Positions 7,736 through 16,098 of a DNA stretch of 64,000 bases are shown in pieces. The notes below the pieces were generated by a model. The model did not search any database, was not told where the DNA came from, and saw only the letters and a program-made list of their open reading frames with translations. Source of the DNA: Hymenobacter aranciens. Lineage in GTDB: Bacteria > Bacteroidota > Bacteroidia > Cytophagales > Hymenobacteraceae. How positions within the stretch are numbered: the first letter of the stretch is position 1; every line of letters starts with the position of its first letter. Made by a program: the position numbers and the translations under genes. The stretch spans positions 62,001 through 126,000 of the forward strand of contig NZ_JAUQSY010000010.1 of assembly GCF_030580865.1 (NCBI RefSeq), given 5' to 3'.

Positions 7736-9163
7736 ATGCTTACCCGCCGCATTCCCTCCGTCCGCGACTACTTTCCTTACGAGCCTACTGGCGACCAGGC
7801 CACGCTTTTTGCGCAGCTCGATGAGTTTCTGCGCGACGAGCTGCCGGGCCGCAAAGCCTTTGTGCTACGCGGCTACGCCGGCACCGGTAAAACCACCGTC
7901 ATCAGCGCGCTGGTGCAGTGGCTGCACGAGCGCCAGCGCAAATACACGCTGATGGCCCCCACCGGCCGCGCCGCCAAGGTGATGGCGGGCTACGCGGGCG
8001 TGGCCGCCAGCACCATTCACAAGAAAATCTACCGCCAGACCAGCGGCTCACCCTCCGAGCGGCTCAATTTCCAGCGCCAGCCCAACCGCCAGGAGCACAT
8101 GCTCTATATCGTGGACGAAGCCTCGATGATTTCGGATGAGAAGTCGTTCGGGGAGAGTGGCTTGCTGGACGATTTGATGGGCTACGTGTTCGAGAAATCG
8201 ACTAACCGCATTCTGCTCATCGGCGACACGGCGCAGCTGCCGCCGGTGGGCCAGCTCCTGAGCCCGGCCCTCGACCCCGAGCTGCTGGCCCATCGTTACC
8301 GCGCCCGCGTCGATAGCGTGGAGCTGCGCCAGGTGATGCGGCAAGCCCAGCAGTCAGGCATTCTGGTGAATGCGACGGAGCTGCGCGAGGAACTGCGGCA
8401 GGAAACGCCCGAAATTCAGCTGCATACCAAGGGCTACAACGACATTTTCAAGATGGGCGGCGACAAGCTCGAAGACGGCCTGCGCTGGGCTTACCGCAAC
8501 TTCGGGCACGAGAATACCACCATCATCTGCCGCTCCAATCGCAACGCCAACCAGTATAACCAGCTCATCCGGCGGGCGTTGTTCGATGCCGAGGAGGAGA
8601 TTGAAGGTGGTGACTACCTGATGGTGGTGCGCAACAATTATTTCTGGCTGCCCAAGGATTCAGAAATTGGCTTCCTGGCCAACGGGGACTTCCTGCAAAT
8701 TACCAAAATCATTCGGCGGGAGGAGATGTATGGCTTCCACTTTGCGCAGGCCCAAGTGCGGCTGGTCGATTATCCCGACGAGCCCGAAATCGAAGTGAAA
8801 TTGCTGCTCGACACGCTTCACACCGAGTCGCCAGCGCTGCCTTCGGACCGGAATAATGCGCTGTATCAGGCGGTCAGTGAAGATTATGCCGACCTGAAAA
8901 CCAAGGCCGAACGCTACAAGCAGATGAAGCAGGACCCGTACCTCAATGCCCTACAGGTGAAATTTGCTTACGCCCTCACTTGCCACAAGGCGCAGGGTGG
9001 GCAGTGGCAAGCCGTGTTTGTGGACCACGGCTTTCTGAAACCCGACGAGCCGCTGGCGGGCGAGTTTGCCCGCTGGTTGTACACGGCCATCACGCGGGCC
9101 TCGGAAAAATTGTTTTTGCTTAATTTCCAACAGAAATTACTGGCCGAACTGCCCGAGGAATAA
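7736..9163 (+). CDS. RecD-like/Dda-type superfamily 1 DNA helicase
   Basis: A 475-residue ATP-dependent helicase. Walker A is GYAGTGKTT (about residues 45-53), Walker B is LYIVDEASMI (about 122), motif III lies in LLIGDTAQLPPVG, and the C-terminal motifs are LTCHKAQGGQW and YTAITRASEKL. The layout fits the short RecD/Dda class rather than full-length exonuclease V alpha. It probably works in DNA repair or fork processing. No recB/recC-like gene is nearby. Confidence 0.92.
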   Translation: MLTRRIPSVRDYFPYEPTGDQATLFAQLDEFLRDELPGRKAFVLRGYAGTGKTTVISALVQWLHERQRKYTLMAPTGRAAKVMAGYAGVAASTIHKKIYRQTSGSPSERLNFQRQPNRQEHMLYIVDEASMISDEKSFGESGLLDDLMGYVFEKSTNRILLIGDTAQLPPVGQLLSPALDPELLAHRYRARVDSVELRQVMRQAQQSGILVNATELREELRQETPEIQLHTKGYNDIFKMGGDKLEDGLRWAYRNFGHENTTIICRSNRNANQYNQLIRRALFDAEEEIEGGDYLMVVRNNYFWLPKDSEIGFLANGDFLQITKIIRREEMYGFHFAQAQVRLVDYPDEPEIEVKLLLDTLHTESPALPSDRNNALYQAVSEDYADLKTKAERYKQMKQDPYLNALQVKFAYALTCHKAQGGQWQAVFVDHGFLKPDEPLAGEFARWLYTAITRASEKLFLLNFQQKLLAELPEE

Positions 9164-9266
9164 ACTTTTTGCTTGCCGGAAGCCTTTGCAAACGAAATAA
9201 CGGCATGGTTGTCCGAGAGAGCTATTCACCGGAATTTCATGCCAGTGCCCGCAAATTGGCAACAGA

Positions 9267-9297
9267 TTTGCAGGCTCGCCGGAAACCCTTAAATTTG
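9267..9297 (+). promoter_or_regulatory. Consensus Bacteroidota promoter of the DUF1573 gene
   Basis: TTTG, exactly 19 nt, then TAAATTTG: both boxes and the spacer fit the -33/-7 consensus of the Bacteroidota primary sigma factor. It leaves a 33-nt gap to the ATG. This is the best promoter match in the window. Confidence 0.85.
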
Positions 9298-9330
9298 TCA
9301 AACTTCATTCTTACCAACCGTTTTAATCCC

Positions 9331-9876
9331 ATGAAAAAAGTACTGTTCCTGGCGCTGAGCCTGACTGCTGCTGCTTACACCGCTCAGGCTCAGGCCGCAA
9401 AGCCAGCCAACGCCGTCGAGAAAGTAGCCGGCCCGGCTATCACCTTCGAAGAGTCGAAATACGACTTCGGCTCCGTCGTGCAAGGTGGCGTGGTGGACCA
9501 CGTATTCAAATTTAAAAACACTGGCACCCAGCCGCTCATCATCTCCAACATCGGCGTAAGCTGCGGCTGCACCACCCCGGAGTGGACCAAGGAGCCCGTG
9601 GCTCCCGGCAAATCGGGTACCATCGCTGCGCACTTCAACAGCGCCGGCAAAATGGGTATGCAGAACAAAGTGCTGACCATCGAGTCGAACGCCACGGGGG
9701 GTAACGTAACTGTAGCTCTGGTGGGCGAAGTGAAAGAAGCTACCGCCGCCAGCGCTGCTACCAACGCTCCTTCCCAAATGACTGTAGACTCGGCTCCGGG
9801 TGTTAAAGTTGACGCGAAAGGCGACAAGCAGAAAATGAAAGTTGATGGCCGTAAAGCCAAAGTGAAGACCAAATAA
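9331..9876 (+). CDS. DUF1573 secreted protein
   Basis: A 181-residue exported protein. It has a Lys-initiated signal peptide (MKKVLFLALSLTAAAYTAQAQA), then an Ig-like/ASH-type beta domain with the DUF1573 features ESKYDFGSVVQGG, FKFKNTGTQPL and GVSCGCTTPEW. The Lys/Asp-rich C-terminal tail is disordered. The role is unknown; the CGC motif recurs across the family. The frame extends upstream, but the signal peptide and the consensus promoter fix this ATG. Confidence 0.92.
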   Translation: MKKVLFLALSLTAAAYTAQAQAAKPANAVEKVAGPAITFEESKYDFGSVVQGGVVDHVFKFKNTGTQPLIISNIGVSCGCTTPEWTKEPVAPGKSGTIAAHFNSAGKMGMQNKVLTIESNATGGNVTVALVGEVKEATAASAATNAPSQMTVDSAPGVKVDAKGDKQKMKVDGRKAKVKTK

Positions 9877-9901
9877 GCTCTTCCGCTTTTTGCTGAATAA
9901 G

Positions 9902-9931
9902 AAAAGGGCGGCCCAGTTGGGCCGCCCTTTT
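9902..9931 (+). terminator. Terminator after the DUF1573 gene
   Basis: A symmetrical stem AAAAGGGCGGCCC...GGGCCGCCCTTTT with a 4-nt loop. It can act in both directions and also faces the convergent DUF423 gene. Confidence 0.9.
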
Positions 9932-9954
9932 GCGTTTTATCAGAATTTGATTGC

Positions 9955-10332
9955 TTACAGTTCGCGGACGGCCCAGGCCAGACTTAGCCAGCCTGCTAAT
10001 AGAAGCAGGCCCCCCACCGGTGCCACCATGCCCATTTTGGTGATGCCCGTGAAACAGAGCACGTAGAGCGAGCCGCTGAAAATAATGATGCCGCCCAGCC
10101 ACAGCCAAGCCGTGGTGCCCAGGCCGCGCAATTCGGGCCGCACCGCCCACAGAATGCCCACGGCGGCCAACGCCAGCACGTGGTAGAACTGGTAGCGCAC
10201 GGCGGTTTCGAAGGTATCGAGGCGGCCGGCGCGCTCCAGCATGTCGTGGAGCTTGTGGGCTCCGAAAGCCCCGATGGCCACGCCCAGGCTGCCCAGCACA
10301 CCCGCCAGCTGCAAGATGATTTTTGCAGTCAT
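9955..10332 (-). CDS. DUF423 family small membrane protein
   Basis: A 125-residue integral inner-membrane protein with four predicted hydrophobic segments. The family pattern is GSLGVAIGAFGAHKLHDML near the start and RYQFYHVLALAAVG in the middle. The function of DUF423 (YgdD-like) proteins is not known. I chose MTAKIILQ because it begins directly before the first membrane segment; the frame extends 24 codons further without similarity. Confidence 0.9.
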   Translation of the reverse strand: MTAKIILQLAGVLGSLGVAIGAFGAHKLHDMLERAGRLDTFETAVRYQFYHVLALAAVGILWAVRPELRGLGTTAWLWLGGIIIFSGSLYVLCFTGITKMGMVAPVGGLLLLAGWLSLAWAVREL

Positions 10333-10429
10333 AGTATTGAAGGTAAATTGGTTTGAAAGTATCAGCGCTGCAATGCATTGTGCGCTGCTCGCTAGCGGCT
10401 GCAAGTTACGGCCCGAATAGGGTAGAGGC

Positions 10430-11683
10430 TTATATCTGGCGCTTCAGCCGTACAATGGCAGTGTGCAGCTCGCCATCGGCGCGCCGCAATACCAGAATGA
10501 TGGAGCGGCCGTGGGAGGAGTGCAGCAGATGACTGATTTGTGTAAGCGAAAAAGCGCTGGCCGCCATAAAATTGACGGATACCAGCTCTTCATCGGGCTG
10601 GATGCCAGCCTCGGCAGCTGGCGAGCCAGGAGCTACGCGCAACACTAGGAAGCGGTGCAGGTTGGGGCCGACGGCCAGCAGGTCGAGGCCGCTCATGTCG
10701 TGCTCGAAGGGTTCGTTGAAGTGCAGGTTGGGCCGTAGCCAGAGGCGCTGCCGGGAGTAGTCGATAGTGAAGGCGAAGCGTTTGAGGGATTCAAAGCCGA
10801 GGTTGCCATTGCGATGTACATCGGCCCGGCCGTGTACATCGGCCACGTCGGGAAAAGAAGTCAGTACCGAGCGGAGCTGGTAATGGCCGAGCCGCAGCTC
10901 GGCTACCCGTCCCAGTTGCCCGCGCACCACGCCGGTGAGGCCCCGGCCTAGTTCGGCAGGTAGCTGCTGGGGGGGCAGTTGCAGTTGCGGGTGCGAGCCG
11001 GTTTCGAGCGACAGCGCATGGCCGGCGCCAGTGTCAATCACCAGTTTTAGAGGTATTTGTAATGAATCGCTCAGGTGTACGGGTACCGTTACATAGGCCT
11101 TGCTGCGCTCAATTTGCAGCGGCAGGCTGGCCCAGTGGGGGCTGCGTGGTGCCTGAAAAGCGGCGGATGGCTGCAGCACCAGCATGCTTTGCTGCGGTAG
11201 CACCGTGACGACGAAGCTGTGGAAAAATTCGGGGCCCAGAATGCCGTGGATGGGCATACCCACGTAGCCCGAAAGGTTGAGCACATCTTCCGACAGTACC
11301 AGCATACTCATGGCTGGCGCCTCTATGCCTGGCATAGTCAGGCGCAGGTTATCAAGCTGATAAGCTAGTAGGCTGGTGGTCTGGCCACCGGCCCCTATCA
11401 CCCGAAATTTCTCGCCGCGCCGCAGGCCCAGCGAATCGGCTAGGTGGGGGCTGGTGATGATGGACGTGCCCGCCCCGGTATCGAGCAGGAAATTATACGG
11501 CCCGGTGCCGTTAATTTTGGCGCTCACAATGATGAAGTTGCGCTGCTGCTGGAAAGGCAGTCGCACCCGCTTTCTCGTGGGGCGCAGGAGGTGAAATGGC
11601 CCGGTGGCCGGCTGCGCCCATACCTCGGCCGCGCTGCCGCATAGCAACAGAAGCAGCACGCAAATACGGCGCAGGGCAAGCAT
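10430..11683 (-). CDS. Retropepsin-like aspartyl protease with PDZ domain
   Basis: A secreted or periplasmic protein of 417 residues. It has a signal peptide (RRICVLLLLLCGSAAEVWAQ) and two aspartyl-protease half-domains with FLLDTGAGTSI and LVIDTGAGHAL, so both catalytic Asp-Thr-Gly motifs lie in one chain. A C-terminal PDZ-like domain follows, with VAPGSPAAEAGIQPDEEL. Architecture like this is common in Bacteroidota; substrates are unknown. The start is the ATG at the signal peptide; eleven upstream codons are open but unlikely to be used. Confidence 0.9.
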   Translation of the reverse strand: MLALRRICVLLLLLCGSAAEVWAQPATGPFHLLRPTRKRVRLPFQQQRNFIIVSAKINGTGPYNFLLDTGAGTSIITSPHLADSLGLRRGEKFRVIGAGGQTTSLLAYQLDNLRLTMPGIEAPAMSMLVLSEDVLNLSGYVGMPIHGILGPEFFHSFVVTVLPQQSMLVLQPSAAFQAPRSPHWASLPLQIERSKAYVTVPVHLSDSLQIPLKLVIDTGAGHALSLETGSHPQLQLPPQQLPAELGRGLTGVVRGQLGRVAELRLGHYQLRSVLTSFPDVADVHGRADVHRNGNLGFESLKRFAFTIDYSRQRLWLRPNLHFNEPFEHDMSGLDLLAVGPNLHRFLVLRVAPGSPAAEAGIQPDEELVSVNFMAASAFSLTQISHLLHSSHGRSIILVLRRADGELHTAIVRLKRQI

Positions 11684-11805
11684 GGGGTGGGTGGGAACCG
11701 AGAGAGGGCAATACAAGGTAGCTGCCGGCTACTAATAGTTGCCGGAGAAGTGCTTGGAAAGCTCAAAATAAGTGCTTAGCGACGTATTTTGAAGTCCCTG
11801 CCTTT

Positions 11806-12873
11806 TTAAGGCTGTTCCCAGGCGCCGGTGGGTTCATAGCGCAAGTGGCCAGCGGCGATGTGCAGCGGGGCAGCTACATTGTTATGATAAAGCTGGCCCG
11901 TGCCCAGGCCTTGGGCAAAGTCGCCCACCGCATACTCGCCGGTGAGCTGCGCTACGGCATTCAGGCCCACGTTCGATTCCAGGGCTGAAGTCATCCACCA
12001 GGCCATGCCCCGGGCTTCGGCCAATGTAATCCAGTGGCGGGTAGCGGCATGGCCACCCAGTAGCGTGGGTTTCAAAACGATGTAGGCGGGCTGGATTTCA
12101 TCCAGCAGAGCAGCTTGTTGATTTTGGGCAGCCACCCCAATCAGTTCCTCATCAAGGGCAATTGGTATCGGCGACTGTCGGCACAGTGCCGCCAGTGCCG
12201 CGCCCTGGCCTGGCCGGATGGGCTGCTCGATGGAATGCAGGCCGAAGGCTGCCAGCTGCTCTAGCTTGCCCAGCGCTTCGGCGGGGGCGAAGGCACCGTT
12301 GGCATCGACGCGCAGCATGAGTTGGGTGGGGCCGGCCACGGCGCGGATTTCGGCCAGCAGTGCCAGCTCGGTGGCAAAGTCGAGGCTGCCGATTTTGAGC
12401 TTCAGGCAGGAATAGCCGGCGCCCAGCTTCTGCTCAATCTGCTGGCGCATAAAGGCCGCGTCGCCCATCCACACCAAGCCGTTGATGGGCAGGGCCGCCT
12501 GGCCTTCGCTGAACGCATTGTGGTAGAGCTGCCGGCGGCCGCCGTTGGCAAGGTCCAGCACGGCCGTTTCCAGCGCAAAAACCAGCGCTGGCCACTCCGC
12601 ACCAATAAAAGCCGACGCTTCGGCCGCCGAGAAATGCTCGAATTGAGCGGCATTGAACCGGGCGCATAACTGCTGCACAGCCGGACCGAAAGCCGGGCCG
12701 AAATCGGGACTGAGGCCTGCCAGCGGGGCCGCTTCGCCCACGCCGATTACCGCGGGTTGGCTGGTGTGGCTGAGATGCAGGTACCAGGCTACGTGCTCGG
12801 CCAGTGCCCCGCGCGAGGTGCGGGCCGGAAAATTAAAGCGTAGCACGCGCTGCGAAAACGAAAGTTGAAGCAT
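11806..12873 (-). CDS. menC: o-Succinylbenzoate synthase
   Basis: Menaquinone pathway: dehydrates SHCHC to o-succinylbenzoate. The 355-residue enolase-superfamily enzyme has the catalytic pair in CLKLKIG (K158/K160), metal ligands at VDAN (D190), SIEQP (E216) and LDEE (D241), and the opposite base in VLKPT (K268). Other men genes are not in the window. CATCTTTG ends 4 nt before the ATG, so a leaderless message is likely. Confidence 0.93.
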   Translation of the reverse strand: MLQLSFSQRVLRFNFPARTSRGALAEHVAWYLHLSHTSQPAVIGVGEAAPLAGLSPDFGPAFGPAVQQLCARFNAAQFEHFSAAEASAFIGAEWPALVFALETAVLDLANGGRRQLYHNAFSEGQAALPINGLVWMGDAAFMRQQIEQKLGAGYSCLKLKIGSLDFATELALLAEIRAVAGPTQLMLRVDANGAFAPAEALGKLEQLAAFGLHSIEQPIRPGQGAALAALCRQSPIPIALDEELIGVAAQNQQAALLDEIQPAYIVLKPTLLGGHAATRHWITLAEARGMAWWMTSALESNVGLNAVAQLTGEYAVGDFAQGLGTGQLYHNNVAAPLHIAAGHLRYEPTGAWEQP

Positions 12874-12963
12874 GCTGCAAAGATGCGTCAGCTACAAGCC
12901 CCAAAGGGCAGGCCCTTGCCTGCGCAAGAACCTGCCCGCAAAGAAGTGCCTGACCAGTAAAGT

Positions 12964-13230
12964 TTATTCGTCGTCTTTACCCGGGCCGCGGCGGCTGATG
13001 AGGCCGCCTTTGCGGCCGGCATCGCGTGCCTCGTCGGCCGAGAAGCGGTGGCCGCGCCCGCTGGCGTGCGAGGCCTTGCCGCCCTGGCTGGCGATACGAC
13101 GCTGAGTTTCAGCGCTCATGGCGGCAAAGCCGCGCCGGCTTTTAGCTCCTACGCGGTTGGCAGGACGCATGGGTACTTTGGCAGGTTTGGCGGCCGGTTT
13201 ATCACCGGAGGTGGCTTTAGGGGTTTTCAT
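12964..13230 (-). CDS. KGG-domain stress protein
   Basis: An 88-residue hydrophilic protein. After a Lys/Pro/Ala-rich start come two copies of the KGG/Con-10 motif, around MSAETQRRIASQGGKASH and DEARDAGRKGG, as in general stress proteins of the GsiB/YciG type. It is expected to be disordered, cytoplasmic and stress-induced, though this was not tested. A TATCTTTG box lies about 100 nt upstream. Confidence 0.85.
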   Translation of the reverse strand: MKTPKATSGDKPAAKPAKVPMRPANRVGAKSRRGFAAMSAETQRRIASQGGKASHASGRGHRFSADEARDAGRKGGLISRRGPGKDDE

Positions 13231-13332
13231 AGTAGGTGGTTAAAGAGAGTGAGTGGGAAAGGTAAGAAATTTTGGGTTAATTCGGAAACCGTCGCCTAGT
13301 TAAGCATTTATTAGACGATATTTTGCAGGCAA

Positions 13333-13340
13333 CAAAGATA
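13333..13340 (-). promoter_or_regulatory. Possible -7 box TATCTTTG of the KGG protein
   Basis: Exact TAnnTTTG on the reverse strand in an AT-rich patch, leaving a leader of about 100 nt. No -33 TTG is seen at the right distance. Confidence 0.4.
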
Positions 13341-13500
13341 GTGGTTAAAAATACCATTTTCTACCGAGGAGCTTCTCCGTATTTCATGGTAGCACTCATG
13401 CGGTATCCAGCTTAACATTAGCCCGAACCGTACGTATGCGCACCGCCCCCGCAACTCACCCCGCCGGCTGCCCTGCGCCGCCTCGCTAACTTGCCCCTCT

Positions 13501-14805
13501 ATGCACCAATCTGCCGTTTTCCCAACTGCCGCGCCGGTCACCAACCCGGCTTGGCCTGCCCGCTACCGCGCCGTGCGGCAGCAAAGTACCGACCTCTGTC
13601 AGCCCCTGCTGCCCGAAGATACCGTGGTGCAGCCCATGCTCGATGTGAGCCCGCCCAAATGGCACCTGGCGCACACCACCTGGTTTTGGGAAACCTTTCT
13701 GCTCAAGGAGTATCAGCCCGGATACCAGGTTTTTCACCCCGACTATGCTTACCTGTTCAACTCTTACTACAACTCGCTGGGCTCGCGGGTAAATCGGGCC
13801 GACCGGGGCACCCTTTCGCGCCCGCCGCTGGCCGATGTGCTGGCCTACCGCGCCCACGTCGATGCGGCCATGCAGGAGCTGCTAACCCGGGCCGACGACC
13901 TGCCCGCCAGCTTCCGCGAGGTGCTGGAGCTGGGCTTGCAGCACGAGCAGCAGCACCAAGAGCTGCTGGCGACCGACATCAAATATATCCTCAGCACCAG
14001 TCCGCTGGCGCCGGCTTATGCAATTAGCAATGAGCAATTTGCAACGAGCAATGAGCAATCGACACTTGACGCAACCTGGCTGCCAGTGCCCGGTGGCATT
14101 TACCGCATTGGCTTTCAGGAAGAAGGATTTTGCTTTGATAATGAGCTGGCAGCGCACGAGGTCCTGTTGGCGCCGTTTGAGCTGCAAAACCGCCTGGTGA
14201 CCAATGCCGAGTTCATCCAATTTATCGAAGCGGGCGGCTACCGCGATTTTCGTTTCTGGATGGGGGAAGGCTGGGACCTGGCCCAGCGCGAGGGCTGGGA
14301 AGCACCGCTCTACTGGCTGCGCCGCGACGACGGCTGGTACCGCTTCACCCATCACGGCCTGCAGTTGGTGAATATGGCCGCGCCCGTCACGCACGTCAGC
14401 TTCTACGAGGCTGATGCTTACGCGCATTGGGCGGGCGCCCGCCTGCCCACTGAGTTTGAGTGGGAAGCGGCCGCCCGTCATTTCGGGGCTGAAACCTCAG
14501 ACGGAACCTGGCTCGAAAGCCACCGCCTTGACCCCCAGCCGCTGCCCGCCGCTGCCGACCCCGGCCGCTGCCACCAGCTGCTCGGCGACTGCTGGGAGTG
14601 GACGTATTCGGCCTATCATGCCTATCCGGGCTACGAGCGCGCCGCCGGGGCGCTGGGCGAGTACAATGGCAAGTTTATGGTCAACCAACTGGTGCTGCGT
14701 GGCGGCTCCTGCGCCACCCCCGAAAGTCACGCCCGGGTGAGCTACCGCAATTTCTTTCACGCCGATAAGCGCTGGCAGTTTACGGGTATTCGCTTGGCCC
14801 GGTAG
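13501..14805 (+). CDS. egtB: Ergothioneine biosynthesis protein EgtB
   Basis: A non-heme iron sulfoxide synthase that joins a thiol donor to trimethyl-histidine. The N-terminal DinB-like domain has PKWHLAHTTWFWE and QHEQQHQEL (the HxxxHxE iron ligands, about residues 147-153). The C-terminal FGE/sulfatase-modifying domain (about 200-434) ends with LVLRGGSCATP, RVSYRNFF and FTGIRLAR. Between the domains lies a linker with SNEQ repeated seven residues apart; it is encoded by five 7-bp DNA units like those of the intergenic heptamer elements. egtD lies downstream on the same strand; egtA, egtC and egtE are absent. Confidence 0.93.
   Translation: MHQSAVFPTAAPVTNPAWPARYRAVRQQSTDLCQPLLPEDTVVQPMLDVSPPKWHLAHTTWFWETFLLKEYQPGYQVFHPDYAYLFNSYYNSLGSRVNRADRGTLSRPPLADVLAYRAHVDAAMQELLTRADDLPASFREVLELGLQHEQQHQELLATDIKYILSTSPLAPAYAISNEQFATSNEQSTLDATWLPVPGGIYRIGFQEEGFCFDNELAAHEVLLAPFELQNRLVTNAEFIQFIEAGGYRDFRFWMGEGWDLAQREGWEAPLYWLRRDDGWYRFTHHGLQLVNMAAPVTHVSFYEADAYAHWAGARLPTEFEWEAAARHFGAETSDGTWLESHRLDPQPLPAAADPGRCHQLLGDCWEWTYSAYHAYPGYERAAGALGEYNGKFMVNQLVLRGGSCATPESHARVSYRNFFHADKRWQFTGIRLAR
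14023..14060 (+). repeat. In-frame heptamer array H8 inside egtB
   Basis: Five consecutive 7-bp units (ATTAGCA, ATGAGCA, ATTTGCA, ACGAGCA, ATGAGCA) plus ATC encode ISNEQFATSNEQS, which gives a 7-residue protein period. It sits exactly in the interdomain linker. Confidence 0.85.
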
Positions 14806-14825
14806 TATTTGCGAAATAGTGGCAA

Positions 14826-15008
14826 AATGAGGGTGGTTGAGCGGGACTGCGCCAACTGAGCTTTCGAAGCCGCTCAATTATTGCCAAGCCTTTTTCTATT
14901 TCAGATTGTTCTAGCAGCATCGTTCTACCGGCGCGCCCGGCTTAACCACCCCCGTTTTTGCTACGCAAAAACATCCCCTCCTTTTCAAGGAGGGGAGCTT
15001 ATCGTTCT
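14826..15008. repeat. Family C repeat, degraded copy between egtB and egtD
   Basis: The right arm is intact: AACCACCCCCG, a small ACGCAAAAACATCCCCTCC block, AAGGAGGGGAG and a closing ATCGTTCT. Only a remnant of the left arm (GAGGGTGGTTGAGCGGGACTGCGCC) remains. Compare the full copy at 20991-21190. Confidence 0.75.
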
Positions 15009-15021
15009 ATTTCCACCCACA

Positions 15022-15969
15022 ATGCCTCATTCAGATTTTGCTACCCACGTTGCCCAAGGCCTGGGCCAGCTGCCCAAAACACTATCGTCGATGTATTTCT
15101 ACGATGACGTTGGTAGTCAATTGTTTCAGCAAATAATGGGGCTGCCGGAATATTATCCTACCCGTACCGAATACGCTATTCTGCAGGAGCAGAGTGCCGC
15201 TATTGTAGCGGCGCTGCGGCCAGAAGCGGGCCCGTTCTCATTGGTGGAATTAGGCGCGGGCGACGGTTTGAAGACCAAGCTGCTGCTGCGCGAGCTGCTG
15301 CGCCAGCAGGCTGACTTTACGTATGCACCGGTGGATATTTCGGCCGGCGCGATGTCTGGCCTGGCTGCCGCCCTGCGCCAGGAGCTGCCCACGCTCCGGC
15401 TGGACCCCGTGGTGGAAGACTACGCCACCGCACTCCAGCAGCTACCCACCCGCCCGGGCAGCAAAGCCGTACTGTTTCTGGGTTCCAATATTGGTAATTT
15501 TGGCCCCGCCGAACGGCTGGCATTTCTGCGGCAGCTGGCGGCCCCGCTAGCGCCGGCCGACCGCCTGCTCATCGGCTTCGATTTGCAGAAAGACCCGCGC
15601 CGCATCCGCGCCGCCTACGACGATGCGCAGGGCATCACTGCTGCCTTCAACCTCAACCTGCTCCGGCGCATCAACCGTGAGCTGGAGGCCGATTTCGACC
15701 TGCGCTACTGGCAGCACTACACCGACTACAACCCGTTGGCCGGCGCCGTACGCTCCTTTCTGGTGAGCACCCGGGCCCAGCAGGTGCAGATAAATAAGCT
15801 CGGCCGCAGCTTCGATTTTGCCGCCTGGGAAGTTATTCATACCGAGAATTCCTACAAATTCACCCGCCCGCAGATTGAGGAAATGGCGCGGGAGGCAGGC
15901 TTGCGGGTAGCGGCCGTTTTTCAGGATACGGCGGGGGATTTTGCGGATGTGGTGCTGGCGAAAATGTAA
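15022..15969 (+). CDS. egtD: L-histidine N(alpha)-methyltransferase
   Basis: First ergothioneine step: SAM-dependent trimethylation of histidine to hercynine. The 315-residue protein has YFYDDVGSQLFQQI and LPEYYPTRTE at the N-terminus, the SAM loop LVELGAGDGLKT (about residue 74) and FLGSNIGNF in the middle. All are hallmarks of EgtD (DUF2260). The frame is open for 47 codons upstream through a repeat remnant, but homology begins near this ATG. Heptamer element H2 begins directly at its stop. Confidence 0.95.
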   Translation: MPHSDFATHVAQGLGQLPKTLSSMYFYDDVGSQLFQQIMGLPEYYPTRTEYAILQEQSAAIVAALRPEAGPFSLVELGAGDGLKTKLLLRELLRQQADFTYAPVDISAGAMSGLAAALRQELPTLRLDPVVEDYATALQQLPTRPGSKAVLFLGSNIGNFGPAERLAFLRQLAAPLAPADRLLIGFDLQKDPRRIRAAYDDAQGITAAFNLNLLRRINRELEADFDLRYWQHYTDYNPLAGAVRSFLVSTRAQQVQINKLGRSFDFAAWEVIHTENSYKFTRPQIEEMAREAGLRVAAVFQDTAGDFADVVLAKM

Positions 15970-16042
15970 GTTAAAAGTTGAGAGTTAAAAGTTAAAACCC
16001 CACTTCCGCAGAAGACTGCTTTTTTAACTCTCAACTTTTAAC
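15970..16042. repeat. Heptamer inverted element H2
   Basis: The left arm has 7-bp steps GTTAAAA, GTTGAGA, GTTAAAA, GTTAAAA. The right arm TTTTTAACTCTCAACTTTTAAC complements it around a 22-bp GC-richer centre. It starts right at the egtD stop codon and may act as its terminator. Confidence 0.85.
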
Positions 16043-16068
16043 TAATTCACCCCTCCCAAAGCCGGCCG

Positions 16069-16076
16069 TACCTTTG
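16069..16076 (+). promoter_or_regulatory. -7 box TACCTTTG of the MATE gene
   Basis: Exact TAnnTTTG, 22 nt before the TTG start codon. It lies directly after element H2. Confidence 0.55.
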
Positions 16077-16098
16077 CGGCTCGCTTTTTCATTCGTCC

